A stretch of 9,143 nucleotides of DNA from Spirochaetaceae bacterium (lineage in GTDB: Bacteria > Spirochaetota > Spirochaetia > Treponematales > Breznakiellaceae), in NCBI GenBank assembly GCA_031268255.1, contig JAIRXO010000085.1, positions 1 through 9,143 of the forward strand, read 5' to 3'. The notes under the pieces were generated by a model. The model saw only the letters and a list, made by a program, of their open reading frames with translations. It ran no database searches and was not told the DNA's origin. Below, in pieces: positions 1-6,342 of the stretch. A program made the translations under genes and the position numbers. Positions within the stretch are counted from its first letter, which is position 1. Each line of letters opens with the position of its first letter.

Positions 1-22
1 TCTACAGCGGGGAGCATACTGA
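1..22 (+). CDS. possible 3' end of an upstream gene (perhaps oppD/dppD)
   Basis: Reading bases 2-22 in the second frame gives LQRGAY and then a TGA whose last base is the A of the next gene's ATG (TGATG). Such an overlap is typical of translationally coupled ABC-transporter operons, where the first ATPase gene (oppD/dppD) precedes oppF. Only six residues are visible, so identity rests purely on context and the stop codon could be chance. Confidence 0.35.
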
Positions 23-1044
23 TGCATAATTCCGAACACCTTTCTACACCCATACTGCAGGTAAAAAACCTTACCACAGTTTTTACCGCCAAAAAAATAA
101 ATGTATATGCCTTGACCGATATGAGCTTCAATGTGCGTAAAGGTGAGACCATCGGTATTGTCGGCGAATCGGGCTGTGGGAAAACAACCATGGGCCGCTG
201 CATAGTCCGGGCCATAGACGCCACATCGGGCAGTGTAATCTATACCAGAACCGGCAGACCCGGCGTTGATTTTCTCAGTCTTGACAGCAGACAGATGAAG
301 AGTATGCGCCGGGACATACAGATGATTTTCCAGGACCCTTATTCGTCACTGGATCCCCGGATGACCGTCTTTGATATTATTTCCGAACCCCTGCGGGCTA
401 ATTATCCTGAGATGGGCAAGACAGAACTCGAACAAAAAGTCATAGCCGTAGCATCCAAGACAGGGCTCAATACCAGTTACCTTAAACGTTATCCCCACGC
501 CTTTTCCGGCGGCCAGCGCCAGAGGATCGGTATAGCCCGGGCACTGGTCATCAATCCCGATATTATCGTATGCGATGAGGCGGTTTCCGCCCTGGATGTA
601 TCCATTCAGGCCCAGGTTATTAATTTGCTTAAAAACCTTCAGCGTGAAATGGAATTAACCTACATATTTATAAGCCACGATCTTTCTGTGGTGGAATATA
701 TTTCCGATAAGGTCGGCGTTATGTATCTGGGCAGGCTCATTGAATATGCCAATACGGTCGATTTGTACAGCCGCCCCCTGCATCCGTATACCGAGGCCCT
801 GCTTTCGGCAGTTCCTGTAGCCGACCCCGATATTTCCATTGAGCGCCTGCCCCTTGCCGGTGAAATTCCCAATCCGGCGAATCCGCCCTCAGGCTGTTAT
901 TTTCATCCCCGTTGTTCATACTGCATTGATACCTGCAGGCAATATGCCCCTGAATTTACCGAATGTGGTACGGATCATTTTGTTGCCTGTCACCGCCATA
1001 CGGAACTTAAACTCTGCGGGATCAACTACGGAGCGGCGGATTAA
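22..1044 (+). CDS. oppF: oligopeptide/dipeptide ABC transporter ATP-binding protein, OppF/DppF type
   Basis: This is a cytoplasmic ATPase subunit that would drive import of peptides or related solutes through an Opp/Dpp-type permease. The 340-residue length is normal for the family. The nucleotide-binding domain shows Walker A GESGCGKTT at residues 48-56, Q-loop Gln104 in FQDPYSSLDP, signature SGGQRQR at 162-168, Walker B IIVCDE at 181-186, D-loop SALD and switch His219. The C-terminal oligopeptide-transporter extension follows (RPLHPYTEALL near 251-261). It ends in a cysteine-rich tail (Cys292, 298, 301, 305, 315, 323) around FHPRC; cysteines at this place bind an Fe-S cluster in some Dpp ATPases. 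The ATG is preceded by GGGGAG at 9-14, seven bases upstream. The permease and binding-protein genes would lie to the left, outside the window. The substrate cannot be told from sequence, and OppF and DppF are not separable here. Confidence 0.93.
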   Translation: MHNSEHLSTPILQVKNLTTVFTAKKINVYALTDMSFNVRKGETIGIVGESGCGKTTMGRCIVRAIDATSGSVIYTRTGRPGVDFLSLDSRQMKSMRRDIQMIFQDPYSSLDPRMTVFDIISEPLRANYPEMGKTELEQKVIAVASKTGLNTSYLKRYPHAFSGGQRQRIGIARALVINPDIIVCDEAVSALDVSIQAQVINLLKNLQREMELTYIFISHDLSVVEYISDKVGVMYLGRLIEYANTVDLYSRPLHPYTEALLSAVPVADPDISIERLPLAGEIPNPANPPSGCYFHPRCSYCIDTCRQYAPEFTECGTDHFVACHRHTELKLCGINYGAAD

Positions 1045-1049
1045 AACAT

Positions 1050-1109
1050 GGCGGACATTTTTTATACAAAGAAAGCCTCACCCTAAAATGTTCCGCCCGC
1101 GAATGTCCG
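1050..1109. repeat. inverted-repeat cluster after oppF, upstream of the flavoprotein promoter
   Basis: CGGACATT at 1052-1059 has an exact reverse complement, AATGTCCG, at 1102-1109. The larger arm GGCGGACATTTT (1050-1061) also nearly matches AAAATGTTCCGCC (1085-1097), with one extra T. The left arm could therefore pair with either right arm. No T-run follows, so it is not a standard terminator. It could be an operator upstream of the promoter at 1124-1151 or a 3' processing structure of the oppF mRNA. Confidence 0.5.
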
Positions 1110-1123
1110 ACAAATATAATTGT

Positions 1124-1151
1124 TTGACAAATAGTAAAAAACGTTTATAAT
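1124..1151 (+). promoter_or_regulatory. sigma-70-type promoter for the flavoprotein reductase gene
   Basis: A perfect -35 box TTGACA (1124-1129) and a perfect -10 box TATAAT (1146-1151) are separated by 16 bases, predicting a start near 1158 and a leader of about 43 bases. GACAAAT occurs twice, at 1109-1115 and 1126-1132, the second copy overlapping the -35 box, so a repressor or activator could act here. The near-consensus boxes suggest strong expression. Confidence 0.85.
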
Positions 1152-1160
1152 ATACGCGGC

Positions 1161-1178
1161 GGTGTTGTCGAACAAACC
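1161..1178 (+). other. small hairpin at the predicted mRNA 5' end
   Basis: GGTGTTGT (1161-1168) can pair with ACAAACC (1172-1178) around the loop CGA, leaving one bulged G. It begins a few bases after the predicted transcription start and leaves the ribosome binding site (GGAGG at 1191-1195) free. It may stabilise the transcript or be an operator half-site. It is short and could be chance. Confidence 0.3.
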
Positions 1179-1200
1179 GAATTGCTTTTTGGAGGTTTTT

Positions 1201-3141
1201 ATGAATTCTAAAAGATGGTTTAGGGTCTTGGTGTTCGTACCGGCGGCTCTTGTCCTGGTTGTTTCCTGTGCCAGCGGCGGATCAGGCAGGACTGTGTTTT
1301 CCAGACCGGGTACTTATACCGCGTCCGCACAAGGTGTTTTTGGTAGTCCTATCAAGGTTGTTGTCTCGGTAGATAAAAGCAAAATTCTGACAATTGATTC
1401 ATGGCATACTGAAACCTACGGGTACGGTGAGCGTGCGGTTACTACCCTTACAGACGATATTCTCGCAAACCAGACTGTTGCCGTTGATGTGGTAACAGGC
1501 GCAACGCTTACCAGTTTTGCCTTTATTGGCGCTGTTACAGAGGCGCTGGAAGCTGCCGGCGGAGATATGGGCACGCTCAGGGGACCGGTAAGCAGGCCGG
1601 TGTATCAGGATACAACAGCCGATGTCGTCGTGGTCGGCGCCGGCGCTGCGGGTTTTAACGCCGCGATTACCTTGGCCAAGGGCGGCAAGAAAGTTATCCT
1701 GATTGAAAAGGAAGGTATTCCGGGGGGCAATACATTACGGTCCTCTGTTTCGATTCAGGCCGCCGGAAGCGAAATTCAGAAAAGAAACTCTCCTTCCGTT
1801 AATCCCGAACAGGATGTAAGGAATTTTGCCACATCGCTGGGAGCAGGTTCTTCGGGCGGTATTTTTGATGAATATTTCCGGTTGGTAGCGGCTAACAGCA
1901 AAAACCTCATGAATAATATCAATGAGGTCAACAACAGGCTCACCCGCTATAGGCCGAATAATAACGGCATATTGGAGCATAGAAGTTTGGCCGTCGCCGA
2001 TTACGACACGCCCGGGCCGTCTGTTATCAGGGGTCTCGAAGCTACGGCCCTCAAGTATGGCGTTGATTACCGCCTGAACAACAGGGGTGTATTACTCCTT
2101 AATCCAAACGGCAATGAAGCCGGACCTGCTGACGATATTGGCGGAATAAAGGTAGAAACCAAAAGTGGTACCTACAACATTATGGCAGGGGCCGTTGTAC
2201 TCGCCACCGGCGGTTTTGAGAGGAATCAAGAACTAAAAGAAGCCAATTTCGGCAGAAACACGGCAAACGCGAATCCCCTGTACTATGCGACAAGTCCCGC
2301 TACCAGCCGTCATAAAAACGGTGATGGGCATATTATGGGCCGGCAAGTTGGCGCGGCTCTGGATATGATGCACGAATTCAGCAATAATACATCAGGATTG
2401 CCGGGCTTTGATATTTCAAATACCCCTAACGGTAATTTGCCTCATCAGGATAATTTCCTTTCGTTATCAGGTCCGCGCGGCCAGGGTACAGTCAATATCA
2501 ACGCGGCAACAGGAAGGCGTTTTGGAACAGAGACCGCTCAGGGCCGTCCTGAATTTTTTGGCGCGGCCACAATGGAAGACGCCAGAGGGAAACCCCCGAT
2601 AACGTATTACGCTATCCTTCCCCATAAAAACATAATGAGTTTTGCGTTTGTCAGAAACTACTATACCAGCGGTCTTTATGTGTCGGCGCCTACCCTTTCG
2701 GAACTGGCTGACAAAATCGGGTTTACCGGAACCGTTAAAACCAACTTTTTGGATGAGATGGAAACAGTCCTAATGGTTGCCGTTGATGGCGCCGCGGCAC
2801 CGGCGGGCTTTGCGCCTAATGGCGGTTTTACCCCCTATCGCTGGGATCGCGAAGGTCCCTTCTATGCCATAAGGTTTGTACCCGCGCTGCATGGTACTTA
2901 CGGCGGTATAAGAATCAATATTAACGCACAGGTCATAAGAGGAACGGACAGCAATGCCGCACCGGCAACGCTCGAAGAAGCCGCTTTAAACAATGTTATT
3001 AAAGGGCTTTACGCGGCAGGTACTGTATCGCGTCCGCCCCGTACCGCAAGTGCTACCGTGCATACCGCCGGCGCCTGGGGCTTTGCCGCGGCGCAGCATA
3101 TTCTTGGCAATCCTTCTTACGACAAGAGCTATTGGCAGTAA
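1201..3141 (+). CDS. exported FMN-binding/FAD-dependent reductase lipoprotein (fumarate/urocanate reductase superfamily)
   Basis: This 646-residue protein should be anchored outside the cytoplasmic membrane and reduce a small organic acceptor with electrons passed through flavins. Residues 1-22 are a lipoprotein signal peptide ending VVSC (Cys23). Residues about 38-120 form an FMN-binding domain; DVVTGATLTS (96-105) matches the motif where ApbE-type transferases attach FMN to Ser/Thr. An FAD_binding_2 domain follows: GAGAAG at 146-151, Glu169, GGNT at 175-178, ATGGFERN at 335-342. Arg426 in GPRGQG and His564 in HGTYGG align with catalytic residues of fumarate reductases. The usual C-terminal NRLGG segment, which carries another substrate-binding Arg, is replaced by SATVHTAGAWG (617-627), so the substrate may not be fumarate. 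ATG at 1201 is chosen for GGAGG at 1191-1195 and the signal peptide; a GTG at 1162 would bury it. It has its own promoter and terminator. Confidence 0.9.
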   Translation: MNSKRWFRVLVFVPAALVLVVSCASGGSGRTVFSRPGTYTASAQGVFGSPIKVVVSVDKSKILTIDSWHTETYGYGERAVTTLTDDILANQTVAVDVVTGATLTSFAFIGAVTEALEAAGGDMGTLRGPVSRPVYQDTTADVVVVGAGAAGFNAAITLAKGGKKVILIEKEGIPGGNTLRSSVSIQAAGSEIQKRNSPSVNPEQDVRNFATSLGAGSSGGIFDEYFRLVAANSKNLMNNINEVNNRLTRYRPNNNGILEHRSLAVADYDTPGPSVIRGLEATALKYGVDYRLNNRGVLLLNPNGNEAGPADDIGGIKVETKSGTYNIMAGAVVLATGGFERNQELKEANFGRNTANANPLYYATSPATSRHKNGDGHIMGRQVGAALDMMHEFSNNTSGLPGFDISNTPNGNLPHQDNFLSLSGPRGQGTVNINAATGRRFGTETAQGRPEFFGAATMEDARGKPPITYYAILPHKNIMSFAFVRNYYTSGLYVSAPTLSELADKIGFTGTVKTNFLDEMETVLMVAVDGAAAPAGFAPNGGFTPYRWDREGPFYAIRFVPALHGTYGGIRININAQVIRGTDSNAAPATLEEAALNNVIKGLYAAGTVSRPPRTASATVHTAGAWGFAAAQHILGNPSYDKSYWQ

Positions 3142-3153
3142 TTCAGTTCAAGG

Positions 3154-3178
3154 AAAAAGCGGCCTATGGCCGCTTTTT
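3154..3178 (+). terminator. intrinsic terminator of the flavoprotein gene
   Basis: AAAAAGCGGCC (3154-3164) pairs perfectly with GGCCGCTTTTT (3168-3178) around the loop TAT, with a GC-rich core and a T-run, 12 bases after the stop codon. The A-run on the left would let it act on the other strand as well. Confidence 0.93.
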
Positions 3179-3233
3179 CTAAAGCCCTTTTCAAAACTAC
3201 CTTATAAACCACCTCAATTATATGTTTTTTCCC

Positions 3234-3262
3234 CTGAAATGAATACCGGAAAAGTATATAAT
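3234..3262 (+). promoter_or_regulatory. promoter of the NlpE-like lipoprotein gene
   Basis: A -10 box TATAAT (3257-3262) is preceded after 17 bases by CTGAAA (3234-3239), four of six matches to TTGACA. The predicted start near 3269 falls inside or just before the ribosome binding site AAGAGG (3268-3273), so the leader would be very short. Confidence 0.6.
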
Positions 3263-3278
3263 AGAATAAGAGGTTTCT

Positions 3279-3671
3279 ATGAAAAAGACCATTGTTACGG
3301 TGATTACCGTATGTTTTCTGTTGGGCGCCTGTGCTTCAACAGATACCACTGTTGCTAAAAACGCCACGGGCTGGGCCGGCGTTTATGCGGGAACAACACC
3401 GGGTGCGGATTCCGCTATTCGTGTTGTCCTTACCCTGAGATCCGACAGGACTTATTCCCTGACCTGGCAGTATATTGACAAGAGCAGCGATACTTTTACG
3501 GCGCAAGGCGGCTTTACCTGGAACAAGGCCGGGGACACTATCATGCTGGATGCCGGGGATTGGCCTCCTTATTATTTGATAGGCCAGGGCTTTGTTACCC
3601 AACTGGATATGTCAGGTCAAAAAATTACCGGCGAGCTGGCCGATCAGTATGTATTAAAACTGGTTCAATGA
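3279..3671 (+). CDS. small lipoprotein with an NlpE-N-like domain, lacking the CXXC motif
   Basis: This 130-residue envelope lipoprotein has a signal peptide ending LGAC (lipid-bearing Cys18). The mature part resembles the N-terminal domain of NlpE, an outer-membrane lipoprotein that reports surface contact and copper or redox stress to the Cpx system in enterobacteria. Matches include GWAGVYAGTTPGADS (31-45), a TLRSDRTYSL strand, FTWNKAGDTIMLD and the closing GELADQYVLKL (118-128). In NlpE the loop after the first strand reads PCADC; here it is PGADS, with Gly42 and Ser45 in place of both cysteines. A thiol or copper role at this site is therefore unlikely. AAGAGG lies five bases before the ATG. 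The last 18 bases overlap the 3' end of the convergent transferase gene. No Cpx-like partner is visible, so the function is unknown. Confidence 0.85.
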   Translation: MKKTIVTVITVCFLLGACASTDTTVAKNATGWAGVYAGTTPGADSAIRVVLTLRSDRTYSLTWQYIDKSSDTFTAQGGFTWNKAGDTIMLDAGDWPPYYLIGQGFVTQLDMSGQKITGELADQYVLKLVQ

Positions 3672-4370
3672 CCGGGGGGAACAGGTGCGCGCCTTTCTAA
3701 ACAGGCTGAGAAACTTTTTGAGGCTGACATTAGCCGCGCCGAGTTTGTTTTTGTACTCAAGGGGCATACCAAGGTCCCAGAAGGCAAAGCCCTGTTCCCT
3801 GAGCCAGCGGGCGGTAAGAACCATCTGGGCTTTGCCCGCGTTGCTTTCATCATGATAGCCCGAATAGCTGGTGTAAACTCCGCCTGAGATGACGCCGAAT
3901 TCGCCTGCTTTAAGTTCCCCGCCCCGGTAGACGCCGAAGGAGGCCGGCATGGCCTCCTTTTTCCCCAGGGCTTTAACGGCGCGTATGGCTTCGGTGAGGG
4001 GTTTGGTGAGCCATCCGTCTCCGTGGACTTCCGCGCAGCGCGTAATGATGCGGTCAAAATCCCTGTCAAAGGCAAATTCATATCCGGGGAGAAAACGCTG
4101 TATGGTCTTTCCTTCATGAACGCGGTCAAGAAAAAGCACCGACCGTACAAGGTGATGCATGGGTTCAATGATAATATCTTCGGGGCCTATATATTCTGAC
4201 ATGACAAGAAACCCTGCCCGCATGAGCTCTGCGATAAAGGAACGCTCAAGGCTGAATGTCAGGCAGAATTCCGCGCCATACCCGTTTTGAACAATGGCGT
4301 CAAGGACCGCGTCAAGATTATCTCCCGGCGAAACAAGCGCGAGCCCCGAGGGGATATACCGCAAAAACAT
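3654..4370 (-). CDS. aat: leucyl/phenylalanyl-tRNA-protein transferase family protein, divergent
   Basis: Family members move Leu or Phe from aminoacyl-tRNA to the N-terminus of proteins, marking them for ClpS/ClpAP degradation in the cytoplasm. At 238 residues the length is typical. The C-terminal half aligns well by eye with E. coli Aat: FAFDRDFDRIITRCAEV (99-115), GDGWLT (117-122), an EAIRAVKALG helix, GVYTSY (164-169), NAGK (177-180), FWDLG (197-201) and KNKLGA (207-212). Asp199 corresponds to the Asp of E. coli LIDCQ, but the Gln of that motif is Gly201, and the Glu of CGESMF is Tyr169. The N-terminal half is far less alike and lacks the usual GIFPW segment, so activity or specificity may differ. 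ATG at 4370 is ten bases after the upstream stop; the reading frame stays open to 4544, but that stretch lies inside the neighbouring gene. No clear Shine-Dalgarno is seen, suggesting coupling. Confidence 0.82.
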   Translation of the reverse strand: MFLRYIPSGLALVSPGDNLDAVLDAIVQNGYGAEFCLTFSLERSFIAELMRAGFLVMSEYIGPEDIIIEPMHHLVRSVLFLDRVHEGKTIQRFLPGYEFAFDRDFDRIITRCAEVHGDGWLTKPLTEAIRAVKALGKKEAMPASFGVYRGGELKAGEFGVISGGVYTSYSGYHDESNAGKAQMVLTARWLREQGFAFWDLGMPLEYKNKLGAANVSLKKFLSLFRKARTCSPRSLNQF

Positions 4371-4380
4371 GGACAAGGCG

Positions 4381-5391
4381 CTACCCGCGCGTAAAACGGC
4401 GGGAATGAATAAGGGTGCGGCCTTCGTACTCACCGGCGCTGACAAAAAGGTCCCGCACACCCTCAGGCACTGCCTCTTCGGGAACTTCATTTGATATGGT
4501 AAGCCTCCCGCGTCCGGCGTATTTATGTCCAAGATGAAAAACAAAATTTACCGCGTCGGAAACCACGGTGCCGGTTTTTCCGGGCGGTTTGTAGGCGGTC
4601 TTGCCGTAATGGAGGGCCAGGGTAAATTCCAGAGGAATAGCGGCCATGCCGAACACCTCATGGGCGATAAGGGGCGTATTGAGCAGCATCCTGAGAGCCG
4701 AGGCAAGCGCGGCCTGAACATTCTGGATTTTTGAGGGGACAAGCAGGAGACAGGTGGTTTCGCTTTCCATCCAGAGCAGCCCGTCTACAGGCTTAAAGAC
4801 CTGCTGTAAATAATTTTTGAGCCGGTCACGGAGCGTGATGTACCCCGCTTCGCCAAGGCGGCCGCGGAGGCTGCTTGGACCGGAAAGGGACACAAAGAAA
4901 AAGAAGAAAGGATACACCTGGCCTGAGCTAACAGACCCCCAGCCCTTAAAGGCGGCTCCCTGAAGCCTGGCGCTGTTGCCGCCTTCCCATAACGATACCC
5001 CGCCTTTTTTTCCTGAAAGCGGGGCGGAGCCTTTCAAAACGCCGCCTCCTGATGCCCTTGACGCAAAGGCTTTCATGGCGGCAAGCCGCTTTTTATCTAT
5101 ACCTTTTTTGAAAGGCCCTGGCCCCAGGTAATCCGAAGCGCCGAGGAAAAAATATTCCGCCGGATCAGAGACAATGCCTTTGGGATCAAGAATACCCCAG
5201 GGAACCGGCTTACGCTTAACGGACGCAATGCTTTTTTTAAGCGCCGGGGCGCTTGACGCTTCGATATATACGACATCGTCTTTTTCCGGCTTGAGGGCGG
5301 ATGCCTTTCCGGGGACGACTGTCCCGGTTTCTATGGCGCCGTTTGTTTTAAGGGCCAGGTTCTTTTTGGCGGTAATCACATAAAGTTTCAT
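4381..5391 (-). CDS. receiver-like plus degenerate class III cyclase-like protein
   Basis: This 336-residue protein is probably cytoplasmic and matches no family I can name with confidence. Residues 1-110 resemble a response-regulator receiver fold: DDVVYIE (38-44) sits where the phosphorylated Asp would be, and FFLGASDYLGPGPF (81-94) resembles the GADDYLxKPF end of receivers. The phospho-acceptor looks like Glu or absent. Residues about 160-330 resemble a class III nucleotide cyclase or related domain: FVSLSG (166-171), WMESETTCLLLV (207-218), LEFTLALHYGKTAY (254-267), SDAVNFVFHL (278-287) and RLTIS. Both metal-binding Asp positions are substituted (Ser168, Glu211). Of the transition-state pair, Asn282 is kept and Arg is His286. 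This suggests a regulatory, catalytically silent half. Its ATG overlaps the preceding stop (ATGA), with GAGG 10 bases upstream, so it is co-translated with the cyclase-like neighbour. Domain calls are by eye. Confidence 0.8.
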   Translation of the reverse strand: MKLYVITAKKNLALKTNGAIETGTVVPGKASALKPEKDDVVYIEASSAPALKKSIASVKRKPVPWGILDPKGIVSDPAEYFFLGASDYLGPGPFKKGIDKKRLAAMKAFASRASGGGVLKGSAPLSGKKGGVSLWEGGNSARLQGAAFKGWGSVSSGQVYPFFFFFVSLSGPSSLRGRLGEAGYITLRDRLKNYLQQVFKPVDGLLWMESETTCLLLVPSKIQNVQAALASALRMLLNTPLIAHEVFGMAAIPLEFTLALHYGKTAYKPPGKTGTVVSDAVNFVFHLGHKYAGRGRLTISNEVPEEAVPEGVRDLFVSAGEYEGRTLIHSRRFTRG

Positions 5392-6308
5392 GACGGTTCC
5401 GCCTCAAAGCCATAGGTTCTCACCCGCATACCGTCAATGTATTGCCCTCCCCTGAAAAGTTCCTGCAGCCCCTTGTCTATAGAAAGAAAAATGCCGTCCG
5501 ATATGCCAAACGAACCGGGCTTTACCGCCCGGGATTCTATACCCACCGTGTCCCGGACTGTTTCGTTTTTAAGAAGCTCCGTCTGATCCTTCCGGTAATG
5601 AACCGGCCCCGCGTGGGCGGCGATACGCACGGTGATGGGGGCGTCGAGGGGATTGACCAGACGGTTGTAAATATACAGCTCGTGCAGTATATTCATGCCG
5701 GCAAAAACCGCGGCCCTTTCCTTGTATCCAAAAAGAAACACCGCCAGAGCGCCGTCGCCTTCCCAGGACCAGAGCCTTCCCAGACGGCTGATCACCGCCT
5801 GGCTGACAATGCCCCGGAGATCCTTGTAGGCTTTTTCTACGGCCCCGGCATTATTCCGCTTGACCAGAACGGAGTTACCCGCCACATCAAGCCTGAGTAC
5901 CGCCATGTTTCTTTCGTCACCGTCAATAAGACGGCCCCAACTGTTGGAGATACGGGCGCTCTGGTTTTCAAAAAACTGACCCGTGGCGCTGTCATAACTG
6001 TACCCCTCCCGGATTATCCCGGAAATAACATCGTTGAGACCCCTGAGGGAATACTGCCTTCCCATGTAGCCTTTAAGGTCAACCCGGATAAGAAATTCAA
6101 CCAGATCAATAAAACGCTCGGCAGCGATAAAATCTTCGACTATCCTTTGCGCGGCATTCTGGTTACTGAGGGGCTGATTTTCCCTGAGCCCCGCTTCTTT
6201 ATAAATATTGTATACGGGATACACATGGTTGGCAAACCGTATCATGATGTCAACAGGAAGTGATTGCTGGAGACATTTTCTGCAATAGCTGCCGTTTCTT
6301 ATTTTCAT
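5388..6308 (-). CDS. class III adenylate/guanylate cyclase-like protein
   Basis: This 306-residue protein, with no clear membrane segment, may synthesise or sense a cyclic nucleotide. Residues 1-125 are mostly helical-looking with a short CRKC (9-12). Residues about 133-295 match a class III cyclase fold: NMAVLRLDVAG (134-144), WSWEGDGALAVF (180-191), ITVRIAAHAGPV (225-236) and RDTVGIESRAVKPG (252-265). Asp141 and Asp185 occupy the two metal-binding positions. Arg260 fits the transition-state Arg, but the companion Asn is Gly256. The Lys that reads adenine in classical adenylate cyclases is Ser181, so the nucleotide is uncertain. It leads a compact unit with the metal-less cyclase-like protein and the transferase. 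The start is uncertain: ATG 6308 lacks a Shine-Dalgarno and abuts TATAAT (6314-6309); ATG 6245 is a shorter option. Confidence 0.82.
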   Translation of the reverse strand: MKIRNGSYCRKCLQQSLPVDIMIRFANHVYPVYNIYKEAGLRENQPLSNQNAAQRIVEDFIAAERFIDLVEFLIRVDLKGYMGRQYSLRGLNDVISGIIREGYSYDSATGQFFENQSARISNSWGRLIDGDERNMAVLRLDVAGNSVLVKRNNAGAVEKAYKDLRGIVSQAVISRLGRLWSWEGDGALAVFLFGYKERAAVFAGMNILHELYIYNRLVNPLDAPITVRIAAHAGPVHYRKDQTELLKNETVRDTVGIESRAVKPGSFGISDGIFLSIDKGLQELFRGGQYIDGMRVRTYGFEAEPS

Positions 6309-6342
6309 ATTATAAAGAATTTTAGCGCATTTTATCTTTTTT

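Noticed and set aside
839..1150. 103-codon frame overlapping the end of oppF and the following promoter region
   Set aside because: It overlaps the cysteine-rich conserved tail of oppF in another frame and runs through the promoter; the translation shows no domain.
1162..1200. Upstream GTG start for the flavoprotein, adding 13 residues
   Set aside because: It would lie only about four bases after the predicted transcription start and would bury the lipoprotein signal peptide. ATG 1201 has GGAGG five bases upstream.
3665..4168. 167-codon minus-strand frame inside the aat-like gene
   Set aside because: It is a different frame of a gene whose real frame has clear Aat motifs; the translation is rich in Pro, Arg and Ala, without domain features.
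4371..4544. Longer start for the aat-like gene at 4544
   Set aside because: The added 58 residues lie inside the coding sequence of the upstream gene and look like an out-of-frame translation; ATG 4370 gives the normal family length.
4880..4910. Run of Phe codons (PFFFFFV) as a possible frameshift or slippage site
   Set aside because: The run mixes TTC and TTT, keeps a long open frame on both sides and fits the hydrophobic first strand of the cyclase-like domain.
5442..6263. Long open frame of 273 codons on the plus strand opposite the cyclase-like gene
   Set aside because: It is the complement of a gene with recognisable cyclase motifs and lies within its span. Its translation resembles no family and no ribosome binding site stands out.
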